A DNA stretch of 64,000 nt from CAYTZH01 sp964442285 (GTDB lineage Bacteria > Myxococcota_A > UBA9160 > JAFDET01): positions 124,001 to 188,000 of the forward strand of contig CAYTZH010000002.1 of assembly GCA_964442285.1 (NCBI GenBank), in the 5' to 3' direction. This document shows positions 15,916 to 23,387 of the stretch, piece by piece. The position numbers were made by a program, and so were the translations under genes. The notes under the pieces were generated by a model. The model searched no databases, was not told where the DNA came from, and saw only the letters and a program-made list of their open reading frames with translations. How positions within the stretch are numbered: position 1 is the stretch's first letter; every line of letters starts with the position of its first letter.

Positions 15916-18188
15916 GCGCCGCCCGCCTCGTCCTCGGCGTCGGTCCCGGCGTCGGGCGCCCCGCCGAAGACCCGGCGCGCCAGACGCTGCACGCCGTAGA
16001 GACCGACCAGGGCCGCCAACGCGATCGCCGCCGCGCCGAGCAGCCCGCGCGGATCGGCGTCGAGGGCGGCCATGCCCACCCGGTCGGCCGCGACGGAGAG
16101 GAAGACGATGCCGGGGCCGAAGCCGATCGCCGTGCCGACCAGGAAGTCGCGAAGGCTCACGTGGGAGGCGCCGGCCACCATGTTGACGATGCCGTAGGGC
16201 GCGATGGGGACGAGCCGGATTGCGGCCACCGAGAGCACGCCGCGGCGGCCCAGCCGCCGGCTCAGGGCGTCGAGGCGCGGCCCGGCGAGGCTGCGAACTG
16301 CATCACGCCAGAGCAGGGCGCCGATGCCGTAGCTCCCGGCGGCGCCGAGGAGGCCGCCCGCGAGGCTCACGGCGATTCCCTCCATCCAGCCGAGCACCGC
16401 GCCGGCCACGACCACCATCAGGGTCAGGGGGACGAGGATCACGCAGCCGAGGGCGACGACCGCGACCGCAATCGGCGCGCTCGCCGGGTGCGCCGCGATC
16501 CCGGTGACCAGCCCCTTGAGCGCCTCCGGCCGCAGCCACTCCGCCAGAGGGGAGAAGCGCCAGAGCGCGACGAGGCCGATCACGCCCAGACCGACGGCCA
16601 CCACCCGCAGGCCGGCGCCCACCTTCCGCCGCTCCTCGGGCTCCGGCCCGAGCTCCCGCACCAGCGCGTCGAAGTCGACGGGCCGCTCCGGGTCGAGCAG
16701 GGTGGGGGCGGGCAGCGCGGCATCGATCCACTCCGGCAGCGCGGTGTCGAGGGGCCGCAGGGTACGACCTTCGCCGGCCAACGCGTCGAGGGTGCGAACC
16801 AGCGAGCCGGTGTCGGCGAGGAGCTCCGCGACGCGCGCCGGCGCGACGTCCAGGTGCTCGGCCAGCAGGCCGTCGCGGAGGCTCGCGATCGCCCGGCGCA
16901 GGTCGTCGCGGCCGTCGGCCTCGAAGGCGAGGTCGCACTCGCTGTCGAGGCCCATCGAGCGGTTCGCGAGATTGGCGGAGCCGACGCGCGCAAAGGCGTC
17001 GTCCACGACGAGGACCTTGGAGTGGATCGTGTAGCGCGCGGTGTCGGGCAGGTCGGGAAGGCGAGGATACACGACCCGGAGTCGGTGGTGATGGTCGGCG
17101 GCGCGGAGCCGCTCGACGAGGCGGGCCCGCAGCAGGCCCATGCTGCTCGACTCGAGCCAGCCGCCCGAGACCTCCGGCACCACCGCCACCACCTCGGGCC
17201 CGTCGGGCTCGGCGAGGCGCGCGGCCAGGGCGTCGCCCACCCGCGCCGCCGTCAGGTACTGGTTCTCGATGAAGATCCAGCGCCGGGCGCCGCCGATGGC
17301 GTCGAGGTAGAGCTGCTCCACCTCCCGCACCTCGGGCTCGTCGTGGAAGGCCGGCAGGGTGCGGGCGAGAGCGACCGGGACGTCGCGGGCCGCGGGCGTC
17401 GCGCCGGACGGCCAGAGATCCGCCACCCGCGGAGGGGGGCGCAGGCGCCGCCCCGTGGCGTGGTGCCAGCGCCAGCGCGCCAGGTCGCCCACGCTGCGCG
17501 CCGCCTCGCCATCGACGGCCATCTGGAGGTCGTGGAAGGGCCCGTAGTCGGCGAAGCCCGGGTCGCTGCGGCGCGGGTCGTCGGCACGGTGCGCGGGGGT
17601 GTCCCAGCGCGCGGCCGTCACGTCGAGGCCCCCCACGAACGCCAGGGCGTCGTCGACCACGGCGATCTTCATATGGTGGGAGCCGCCGAGGGGATGGGTG
17701 TCGTCGAGTCGGAAGCGCACCCGGCGATGGCTGCCGAGCCGGTAGCGGAGGAGGGGCACCGGCTCGCGCTCGAGGGCGTAGATCACCGCGAAGTCCCAGC
17801 CGAGGATGTAGATGCGCAGGCGGCGGCGGCGCGCGCAGGCGGCGTCGAGGCGCGCCGCCAGCTCGTCCTCGGCTGCGGGTACGCGCCCGTCCCGACGCAG
17901 GCGGACGCGGCTGTTGAAGTCCCAGCCGACCAGCAGGACCTGGTGGCGCGCGGCCTCGAGGGCATCGGCCAGGGCCGCGTAGTAGCCGGCGCCCTCCCGA
18001 AGAAAGGCCACGCGTCCGGCGCGGCGGATCCGCCAGCAGTTCCGCCCCTCCCGCAGCACGCCTTCCCGCACTTCCCTGGCCACGCCGTCCTGGAGTAGCC
18101 GCGGCGCCCCGGCGTCGCCAGACGCCGGCCCCGGTCGCGCGGAGGTGGTAGACTGCCGTCGGATTTGACGGAGCGTCAGATCCTGCAC
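15912..18188 (-). CDS. phospholipase D-like and VTT (TVP38/DedA) fusion protein
   Basis: This is a 758-residue fusion. The N-terminal half has two HKD motifs of the phospholipase D/cardiolipin synthase superfamily: His172-Met-Lys174 (HHMKIAVVDD) and His389-Ser-Lys391 (IHSKVLVVDD), the latter followed by GSANLANRSMGLDSECDL. From about residue 535 a polytopic VTT/SNARE-associated domain follows, with VPLTLMVVVAGAVLG and RLVPIAPYGIVNMVAG. VTT proteins move or scramble lipids, so one chain may couple lipid hydrolysis or transfer with translocation. The GTG at 18188 leaves only 14 bases to the divergent DUF35 gene; a GTG at 18083 is an alternative start. Confidence 0.87.
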   Translation of the reverse strand: MQDLTLRQIRRQSTTSARPGPASGDAGAPRLLQDGVAREVREGVLREGRNCWRIRRAGRVAFLREGAGYYAALADALEAARHQVLLVGWDFNSRVRLRRDGRVPAAEDELAARLDAACARRRRLRIYILGWDFAVIYALEREPVPLLRYRLGSHRRVRFRLDDTHPLGGSHHMKIAVVDDALAFVGGLDVTAARWDTPAHRADDPRRSDPGFADYGPFHDLQMAVDGEAARSVGDLARWRWHHATGRRLRPPPRVADLWPSGATPAARDVPVALARTLPAFHDEPEVREVEQLYLDAIGGARRWIFIENQYLTAARVGDALAARLAEPDGPEVVAVVPEVSGGWLESSSMGLLRARLVERLRAADHHHRLRVVYPRLPDLPDTARYTIHSKVLVVDDAFARVGSANLANRSMGLDSECDLAFEADGRDDLRRAIASLRDGLLAEHLDVAPARVAELLADTGSLVRTLDALAGEGRTLRPLDTALPEWIDAALPAPTLLDPERPVDFDALVRELGPEPEERRKVGAGLRVVAVGLGVIGLVALWRFSPLAEWLRPEALKGLVTGIAAHPASAPIAVAVVALGCVILVPLTLMVVVAGAVLGWMEGIAVSLAGGLLGAAGSYGIGALLWRDAVRSLAGPRLDALSRRLGRRGVLSVAAIRLVPIAPYGIVNMVAGASHVSLRDFLVGTAIGFGPGIVFLSVAADRVGMAALDADPRGLLGAAAIALAALVGLYGVQRLARRVFGGAPDAGTDAEDEAGGA
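18149..18154 (+). promoter_or_regulatory. -10 element TAGACT upstream of the DUF35 gene
   Basis: TAGACT is one of the recurring -10-like hexamers in this window. It lies 48 bases before the GTG at 18203, giving a leader of about 42 bases. It falls inside the annotated 5' end of the divergent PLD-VTT gene, which is a reason to suspect a later start for that gene. Confidence 0.35.
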
Positions 18189-18202
18189 GGACGGAGCGAC
18201 CC

Positions 18203-18634
18203 GTGAGCCCCCACCCGACCCAGGTCCCCATCGACGAGAGCCTTTTCGCCTGGCCCGACCCCGAGCCGGCCCTGAAGGCCAGCCGCTGCGCCCAGTGCGG
18301 CGAGGTGAGCTTCCCGCGCCAGGCCAGCTGTCCCGCCTGCGCCTCCGACCGGACCGACGAGATCCCGCTCTCGCGCCGCGGGACCCTGTGGACCTGGACC
18401 GTCCAGCGCTTCCCGCCGCCTTCGCCTCCCTACGCGGGGCCCCGGGGCAGCGACTTCGAGCCCTTCGGCGTGGGCTACGTGGAGCTGCCCGAGGGCGTGC
18501 GCGTGGAGGCGCGCCTCACCGAGAACGATCCGGAAAAGCTTCGCATCGGCATGGAGATGGAGCTCGTCATCGAGAAATTCGACGAGACCGCGGACGGCGT
18601 CGAGCGCATGGCCTTCGCCTTCCGCCCGGTCTGA
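18203..18634 (+). CDS. DUF35 zinc-ribbon OB-fold acyl-CoA-associated protein
   Basis: This is a 143-residue protein. A rubredoxin-like zinc ribbon (CAQCGEVSFPRQASCPAC) leads to an OB-fold domain (GTLWTWTVQRF, then FEPFGVGYVELPEGVRVEARL). This is the DUF35/ChsH2-C-terminal type. DUF35 proteins bind thiolase-fold partners and help hold acyl-CoA; examples are the Ltp2-ChsH2 aldolase of steroid side-chain breakdown and archaeal HMG-CoA synthase complexes. The thiolase gene starts 12 bases downstream, so the two products very likely form one complex. The GTG start has a GGAG upstream. Confidence 0.88.
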   Translation: MSPHPTQVPIDESLFAWPDPEPALKASRCAQCGEVSFPRQASCPACASDRTDEIPLSRRGTLWTWTVQRFPPPSPPYAGPRGSDFEPFGVGYVELPEGVRVEARLTENDPEKLRIGMEMELVIEKFDETADGVERMAFAFRPV

Positions 18635-18646
18635 GGAGGGGCGCCC

Positions 18647-19795
18647 GTGGACGTCGCCATCATCGGAATCGGTCTGCACCCCTTCGGCCGCCACGACGGC
18701 GTCTCGCCCATGGAGATGGGCGTGGTGGCCGCGCGCCGGGCCCTGGCCGACGCGAGCGTGGGCTGGCAGGACATCGACTTCGCCTGCGGCGGGAGCCTCG
18801 AGGTGCTCCACCCGGACACCATGAACAAGTTCCTGGGCCTGACCGGGGTGCCCTTCACCAACCTGTTCAACGGCTGTGCCACCGGCGGCAACCTGCTCTT
18901 CACCGCCGCCAACGCCCTGCTGGCGGGCCAGGGCGACCTCGCCCTGGCGGTGGGCCTCGACAAGCATCCCCGGGGCGCCTTCTCGGTGGGCGACGCCCTC
19001 TCGGGTCTGGGGCTCGGCCAGTGGTACGGCGAGACGGGGCTGGCCGTGAACCCGCAGTTCTTCTCCATGAAGACGCTTCGCTACATGCACGACTTCGGGA
19101 TCAGCGAACAGACCCTGCATCGGACCGCCGAGAAGGCCTTCCGCAACGGGGCCCGCACGCCCCACGCCTGGCGCCGTCGCGCGCTCCCCTACGACGAGAT
19201 CGCGGGCGCGCCCATGGTCTGCGACCCCCTGCGCAAGTTCCACTTCTGCTCGCCCAGCGAGGGGGCGGCGGCCATGGTGCTGTGCCGGGCCGAGGCGGCG
19301 AAGCGCTACACCAGCAACCCCGTCTACATCCGGGCTGACGTGTTCCGCACCCGCCGCTACGGCTCCTTCGAGGTGATGCACCCGTCGGTGCCCACCGACA
19401 GCCGGCCCAGTCCGTCGGTGCAGGCCTCCCAGGCCGCCTTCGAGGCCGCCGGAATCGGCCCCGAGGACATCGACGTGGCCCAGGTGCAGGACACCGAGGT
19501 GGGTCACGAGATCATGCACCTGGCCGAGTGCGGCTTCTGCCAGGACGGCGAGCAGGAGAAGTGGATCCGCGAGGGCTACACCGAGATCGAGGGCCGGCTC
19601 CCGGTCAACACCGACGGCGGTCTGCTGGCCAACGGCGAGCCGGTGGGGGCCTCGGGCCTTCGGCAGGTGTACGAAGTCTGTACACAGCTCCGGGGCGAGG
19701 CGGGCGAGCGCCAGGTGCCCGGCAGCCCCAAGGCCGGCTTCACCCACGTGTACGGCTTCCCCGGCGTCAGCTGCGTCACGATCCTGTCCGTCTAG
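18647..19795 (+). CDS. thiolase-fold (lipid-transfer/Ltp2-like) protein
   Basis: This is a 382-residue thiolase-superfamily protein. The N-terminal VAIIGIGLHPFGRHDG, the nucleophile-region Cys in LFNGCATGGNLLF, and the C-terminal VNTDGGLLANGEPVGASGLRQ and YGFPGVSCVTIL all match the SCP-x thiolase/lipid-transfer group. Paired with the DUF35 gene just upstream, it most likely makes or breaks a carbon-carbon bond on an acyl-CoA (retro-aldol or thiolysis). The substrate is unknown; no steroid genes are adjacent. Its stop overlaps the convergent PAP2 gene by four bases. Confidence 0.87.
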   Translation: MDVAIIGIGLHPFGRHDGVSPMEMGVVAARRALADASVGWQDIDFACGGSLEVLHPDTMNKFLGLTGVPFTNLFNGCATGGNLLFTAANALLAGQGDLALAVGLDKHPRGAFSVGDALSGLGLGQWYGETGLAVNPQFFSMKTLRYMHDFGISEQTLHRTAEKAFRNGARTPHAWRRRALPYDEIAGAPMVCDPLRKFHFCSPSEGAAAMVLCRAEAAKRYTSNPVYIRADVFRTRRYGSFEVMHPSVPTDSRPSPSVQASQAAFEAAGIGPEDIDVAQVQDTEVGHEIMHLAECGFCQDGEQEKWIREGYTEIEGRLPVNTDGGLLANGEPVGASGLRQVYEVCTQLRGEAGERQVPGSPKAGFTHVYGFPGVSCVTILSV

Positions 19796-20514
19796 CCACG
19801 CCGCGCGCGGGCCAGCCCGAGCAGGTCGCGATCGCGGACGACCCAGAGACACAGGGCGTTCACCAGGCAGGCGAGCGCGCCGGCCAGCAGCACGTCGCTG
19901 GTGAAGTGGGCACCGCGCAGGTAGCGGGCGCCGGCGACGGCGAAGGCGAGCACCACCCCCGCCGCGACCGCGGGCCTGCGGAAGGCTCCCGGGAGGAGGG
20001 CCAGGGGCAGCAGCAGCCAGAAGATCGCCGCCCCCTCCCCCGAGACGAAGGAGCAGTTGCGGGCGCACTGGTCGCTCACGGCCCAGGCCGGCTGGAAGCT
20101 CAGCTCGCCCCCGAACTCGAGGATCTGCGAGGGGCGCGCCCGTCCCCAGTGCTCCTTCAGCCCCCAGTTGACGAGCGCGAGGGGGCCGAGCAGGAAGCCG
20201 AGCAGGGCGGCGGCGGCGCCCGCGGTGGTGGCCGCATCCCGCCGCGCGGGGCGCGCGAGCCCGAGACCGAGGACGGCGGCGCAGCCGCCGAGGGCGACGT
20301 AGGTCGCCAGGCGGCCCAGATCGCGCACCGCCGAGACCCAGGCGTTGCCCGAGCCCACGAAGTGACCCACGGACGGGTCGTAGGCCAGCTCCGAGAGCCA
20401 GAGGTCGAGGTCCGGGAAGGCGACGAAGACCCCGCTCAGCACCGCGGTCGCCGCCAGGGAGGCCCAGAGGGCGGGCAGGGCCGCGGGCCGTCCGCGGCCC
20501 GACGTCCCGTTCAA
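19792..20514 (-). CDS. PAP2-family phosphatase
   Basis: This is a 240-residue membrane phosphatase with about six hydrophobic segments. The three PAP2 motifs are present: KEHWGRARP, CSFVSGEGA in place of the usual PSGH (a variant with Glu where His normally stands), and RYLRGAHFTSD with the catalytic His and Asp. The TTG at 20514 overlaps the TGA of the upstream glycosyltransferase as TTGA, which favours it over later starts. A lipid phosphate such as an undecaprenyl or lipid A phosphate is the likely substrate, given the neighbouring ArnT-like enzyme. Confidence 0.82.
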   Translation of the reverse strand: MNGTSGRGRPAALPALWASLAATAVLSGVFVAFPDLDLWLSELAYDPSVGHFVGSGNAWVSAVRDLGRLATYVALGGCAAVLGLGLARPARRDAATTAGAAAALLGFLLGPLALVNWGLKEHWGRARPSQILEFGGELSFQPAWAVSDQCARNCSFVSGEGAAIFWLLLPLALLPGAFRRPAVAAGVVLAFAVAGARYLRGAHFTSDVLLAGALACLVNALCLWVVRDRDLLGLARARRG

Positions 20515-22046
20515 GGCAGCTCCAACGGCTCGAGGTAGCCCCGGAAGCCCCGGAGCCGGTAGACCGGAAAGGCGCGCTCCCGGTCGGCGTGGGTCGCGAC
20601 GCGGATCTCGGGCTCGGGCTCGACCGACTCGAAGCTCGCGAGCACGGCCCGCTCGTGGTTGCGGGCCACGTACAGGATCTCGCGGTCGGCCACGGCGGCG
20701 AGGTCCGTCACGAGCTCGTAGTGGTTGTCGGCGGTGCCGTCCGGATTCCACTCGACCGCGTCCGCCAGGGGCAGGCCCGCGTAGAAGAGGGAGAGCGCCA
20801 TGAGCCGGCGGTCGTCGAAGAGCACCACCGCCTCGGGCGCGGCGGCCCGACGCTCGGCCAGCGCCCGGCCCACCGCCGGCCCGAGCCGCCACTTCTGGAA
20901 CGGGTCCAGCTTGTGGGGCCAGGCGCTGCCGAAGGCGGTGTAGGCCGCCCCGGCCCCGACCGCGATGCTGCCGAGGACCAGGTTGAGGATGCAGCTCCAG
21001 GCCAGCAGACGCGGGCGGCCGGCGGCGAGCAGGGCGGGCACCACGGCCAGGGTGCCCCCCACGTACATGGGCGCCGCCCAGTTGGCGTTGGCCCGGGAGA
21101 GCAGCGCCTGCACGAGGATGGTGACCAGCAGCGGCAGGCCGAGGCAGAGGCCGAGGCGCAGGCCCCGGTGGGCGCGGACGCGGCCCAGCCGCCCGAGCAG
21201 GAGCCCGAGCACGGCGAAGGGCAGCGGTCCGATCAGGCCGACCTGGCTGCCGACGAACTCGAGCAGCTTGCCCGGGTGGAACAGGTCGCCGCCCAGGCCC
21301 GCGGTCTGCTCCACGTGGACGAGGCTCACGAAGCCGTGCTGGGCATTCCAGACCAGGTTGGGAAGCCAGAGCACCGCGAAGCTCGCGAAGGCGGCAAGGA
21401 TCCAGCCCGGCCGGGCCGCCACCCGCTCGGCGCGGGTCGAGAGCGCCAGGAAGAGCAGCAGGCCGGGGAGGAAGGCGACGGTGGTGTACTTGGCCAGCAT
21501 GCCCAGGCCCAGGGACGCGCCCAGGGCGATCCAGCCCGAGAGCGCCGGCGCCTGCAGCACGTGGACCGTGGCGAGCAGAGCCAGGGCCCAGGCCAGCAGC
21601 AGCAGCGGGTCGGTCGTGGCGAGCCCCGACGAGTAGCTGACCGCCGGAAGCGTCGCGTAGGTGAGTCCGGTCCAGAAGGCGACCCGCGGCCCGTAGAGGC
21701 GGCGGCCGGCCTCGAAGAGCACCCCGGCGGTGGCCGCGTGGACGAAGGGGATCGGGAGGCGCACCCCGAAGGTCGTGTCGCCGAAGAGCCCCGTCGATGT
21801 CGCGATGAGCCAGGCGATGAGCGGCGGCTTCGAGAAGTAGCCGAAGGCCAGCTCGCGCCCGAAGCTCCAGTACTGCGCCTCCTCGGGGTCGAGGGGGTAG
21901 GGGTCGAAGGCCAGGAAGATCACGCGGGCCAGGGTGAGGAGCCCGACCAGGCCGACGAAGGTCCGCCCGTCGGCACGCAGGCCCACGCCCACGTGCGACC
22001 CGACGCCTGCGGCGGCCTCCAGGCCCGGCGCTCTCGAAGCGGTCAT
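20511..22046 (-). CDS. ArnT-like family 39/83 glycosyltransferase
   Basis: This is a polytopic protein of about 511 residues. FDPYPLDPEEAQYW, with the acidic pair of this family, is followed by YFSKPPLIAWLIATSTG, the lipid-sugar-binding loop typical of ArnT-type enzymes. Many hydrophobic segments follow, then a soluble C-terminal domain from about residue 390. It should transfer a sugar from a polyprenyl-phosphate carrier to an envelope acceptor in the periplasm. The ATG at 22046 is chosen because a GGGGGAG ribosome-binding site precedes it. It is translationally coupled to the PAP2 gene. Confidence 0.85.
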   Translation of the reverse strand: MTASRAPGLEAAAGVGSHVGVGLRADGRTFVGLVGLLTLARVIFLAFDPYPLDPEEAQYWSFGRELAFGYFSKPPLIAWLIATSTGLFGDTTFGVRLPIPFVHAATAGVLFEAGRRLYGPRVAFWTGLTYATLPAVSYSSGLATTDPLLLLAWALALLATVHVLQAPALSGWIALGASLGLGMLAKYTTVAFLPGLLLFLALSTRAERVAARPGWILAAFASFAVLWLPNLVWNAQHGFVSLVHVEQTAGLGGDLFHPGKLLEFVGSQVGLIGPLPFAVLGLLLGRLGRVRAHRGLRLGLCLGLPLLVTILVQALLSRANANWAAPMYVGGTLAVVPALLAAGRPRLLAWSCILNLVLGSIAVGAGAAYTAFGSAWPHKLDPFQKWRLGPAVGRALAERRAAAPEAVVLFDDRRLMALSLFYAGLPLADAVEWNPDGTADNHYELVTDLAAVADREILYVARNHERAVLASFESVEPEPEIRVATHADRERAFPVYRLRGFRGYLEPLELP

Positions 22047-22172
22047 GTCCCCGGTCTCCCCCGCGAGCCGCGAACGCCGCCCGCGCCGCGACTGTAGCCA
22101 GCCGCCGACGCGGCCTGCCAATGGCCCGATCCGGCGGGGTTTCTCGCCTCCCGGCCGCCCCTGTGAGCCACT

Positions 22173-22412
22173 TCACTGCGTCGCGGGGGGACGCGGGGCA
22201 GACTGTGTGCGGGTTCCAGGATTGCTCCTGCGCATGAGCCCGGTAGGAAGTTCCTGCCGGGCTTTCTCTTTGGGGCGCGGGCCCGCCTGGCTCGGGGGGA
22301 CGATCCCGAGGCGCTTCATCTTCCCGCGGAGGGCGACCCGCGAGATGCCCAGGGCCTCGAGCTCCTCGCCGGGGCGGGCCAGGGCGATGGCGCGCTCGAC
22401 GGCGTTGCGCAT
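22173..22412 (-). pseudogene. remnant of a Fis-type HTH regulator (sigma-54 activator tail)
   Basis: The frame reads MRNAVERAIALARPGEE followed by ALGISRVALRGKMKRLGI. The second piece is a recognisable Fis-type helix-turn-helix, as found at the C-terminus of sigma-54-dependent activators, and the first resembles the end of their AAA+ domain. The 40 or so residues that usually separate them are missing, and the tail after the HTH is disordered. No AAA+ domain exists nearby, so this is probably a deletion remnant; a small stand-alone HTH protein of 79 residues is the alternative. Confidence 0.45.
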
Positions 22413-22425
22413 GGCGCTGCCCGTG

Positions 22426-22560
22426 ATGCTGACGATCGGGGAGGCGCTGACCGGCGGCACGGCCCCCCAGAACGCCGTCGCCTTCACCGGCTTCGTCTTC
22501 CCGCTGGCCGTGGCCTACGCCGTCCTCCGCGGCGACCTGTCCGCCCGCCCGGGAGAGCTC
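22426..22560 (+). pseudogene. remnant of a 7TM-type sensor kinase N-terminal region
   Basis: The plus strand reads IGEALTGGTAPQNAVAFTG, then FVFPLAVAYAVLRGDLSA. The second piece is the hallmark of the last transmembrane helix and juxtamembrane segment in histidine kinases with a multi-helix N-terminal region (compare FPLSIAYAVVRHDLF in such proteins). It stops abruptly, with no PAS, H-box or kinase domain after it. Together with the facing Fis-HTH remnant it suggests a decayed two-component pair. The rest of 22047-22601 shows no functional gene. Confidence 0.4.
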
Positions 22561-22601
22561 GTGGCGCCGCTGCCCGGCCGTGGTGATCGGGCCGTTCTGG
22601 C

Positions 22602-23267
22602 TCAACGCCGCGCGGCGAGCCCCCGCAGCAGCAGGCGCGCCGCCTCGCGATAGACCGCGCGCATGTCCGGCTTGAGCAGGGGCGCGCGGCGCTCGTCCAG
22701 CACCCCGGCGATGCAGGCGTTGCCCATGGCGATGAGGGCGAAGGCGGCGTGCTCGGGGTCGCAGGGCCCGAGCTCCCCCCGCTTCACGCCCTCGGCGATC
22801 AGGGCTTTCAGGGCCTGCACCGGTCGACCGGTGACCTCGAGGATCTGCTCCCGGGCCGGCTCCGACAGCTCGCCGATGATGTGGCGGTTGTGGATGGCCC
22901 AGATCAGCTCGAAGCGCTCGGGATTCGTCGTGAAGAACTCGAGGTAGAAGACGGTCAGCGCCTCGAGCTGCTCGAGGATCGTGCCGCCCGGCCGCAGAAC
23001 CGTGAGCATCTCCGTGAGGAAGCTCTCTCCCCCCTCGGCGAGCATGCTCACGAAGAGCGCCGTCTTGTTCTCGAAGTGCCGGTAGAGCGTGCCTTTGCCC
23101 ACGCCGGCCAGGCTGGCCACCTCGTTCAGGTTGGCGCCGAAGAATCCGTCCCGCGCGAAGACCTGGCTCGCGGCCTCCAGGATGCGGCGGCGGTTCGCCG
23201 CCTTCAGGTCGGCCTGCCGCTCGCGGTGGGAGCTCTCGGAGGATTCGGTCACCCGGGCCTCGGACAC
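22602..23267 (-). CDS. TetR-family transcriptional regulator
   Basis: This is a regulator of about 221 residues. The N-terminal HTH is clear: RRRILEAASQVFARDGFFGA then VASLAGVGKGTLYRHFENK. The C-terminal ligand domain is of the type with TNPERFELIWAIHNRHIIGE. The GTG at 23267 is used; a GTG at 23252 is also possible. The gene is divergent from the patatin-like gene at 23388 with about 120 bases between, so regulation of that gene is the natural guess. The effector is unknown. Confidence 0.86.
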   Translation of the reverse strand: MSEARVTESSESSHRERQADLKAANRRRILEAASQVFARDGFFGANLNEVASLAGVGKGTLYRHFENKTALFVSMLAEGGESFLTEMLTVLRPGGTILEQLEALTVFYLEFFTTNPERFELIWAIHNRHIIGELSEPAREQILEVTGRPVQALKALIAEGVKRGELGPCDPEHAAFALIAMGNACIAGVLDERRAPLLKPDMRAVYREAARLLLRGLAARR

Positions 23268-23363
23268 GCTGGACGCCTCATTCTGCCACGCTTGGGCGCG
23301 GCCACCGGAGCTTCCCCTCGGCCCCAGGGCCTGCGGGCGTGGCAGCACCCGCGGGGGGCGGTG

Positions 23364-23369
23364 TAGCCT
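23364..23369 (+). promoter_or_regulatory. -10-like element of the patatin-like gene
   Basis: TAGCCT is followed 18 bases later by ATG 23388, which has a GGAGG ribosome-binding site. The element sits directly before an in-frame GTG at 23370, so that earlier start would hardly be transcribed. This supports the ATG. Confidence 0.3.
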
Positions 23370-23387
23370 GTGCGCGCCGGAGGCGCC

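Noticed and set aside
20589..22097. A 502-codon plus-strand frame opposite the ArnT-like gene
   Set aside because: Gln/Glu/Arg-rich low-complexity reading with no family features; the minus-strand reading has clear glycosyltransferase motifs and membrane helices.
23370..23387. Earlier GTG start for the patatin-like gene
   Set aside because: It directly follows the TAGCCT -10-like element, so it would lie before the transcription start; ATG 23388 has a good GGAGG site.
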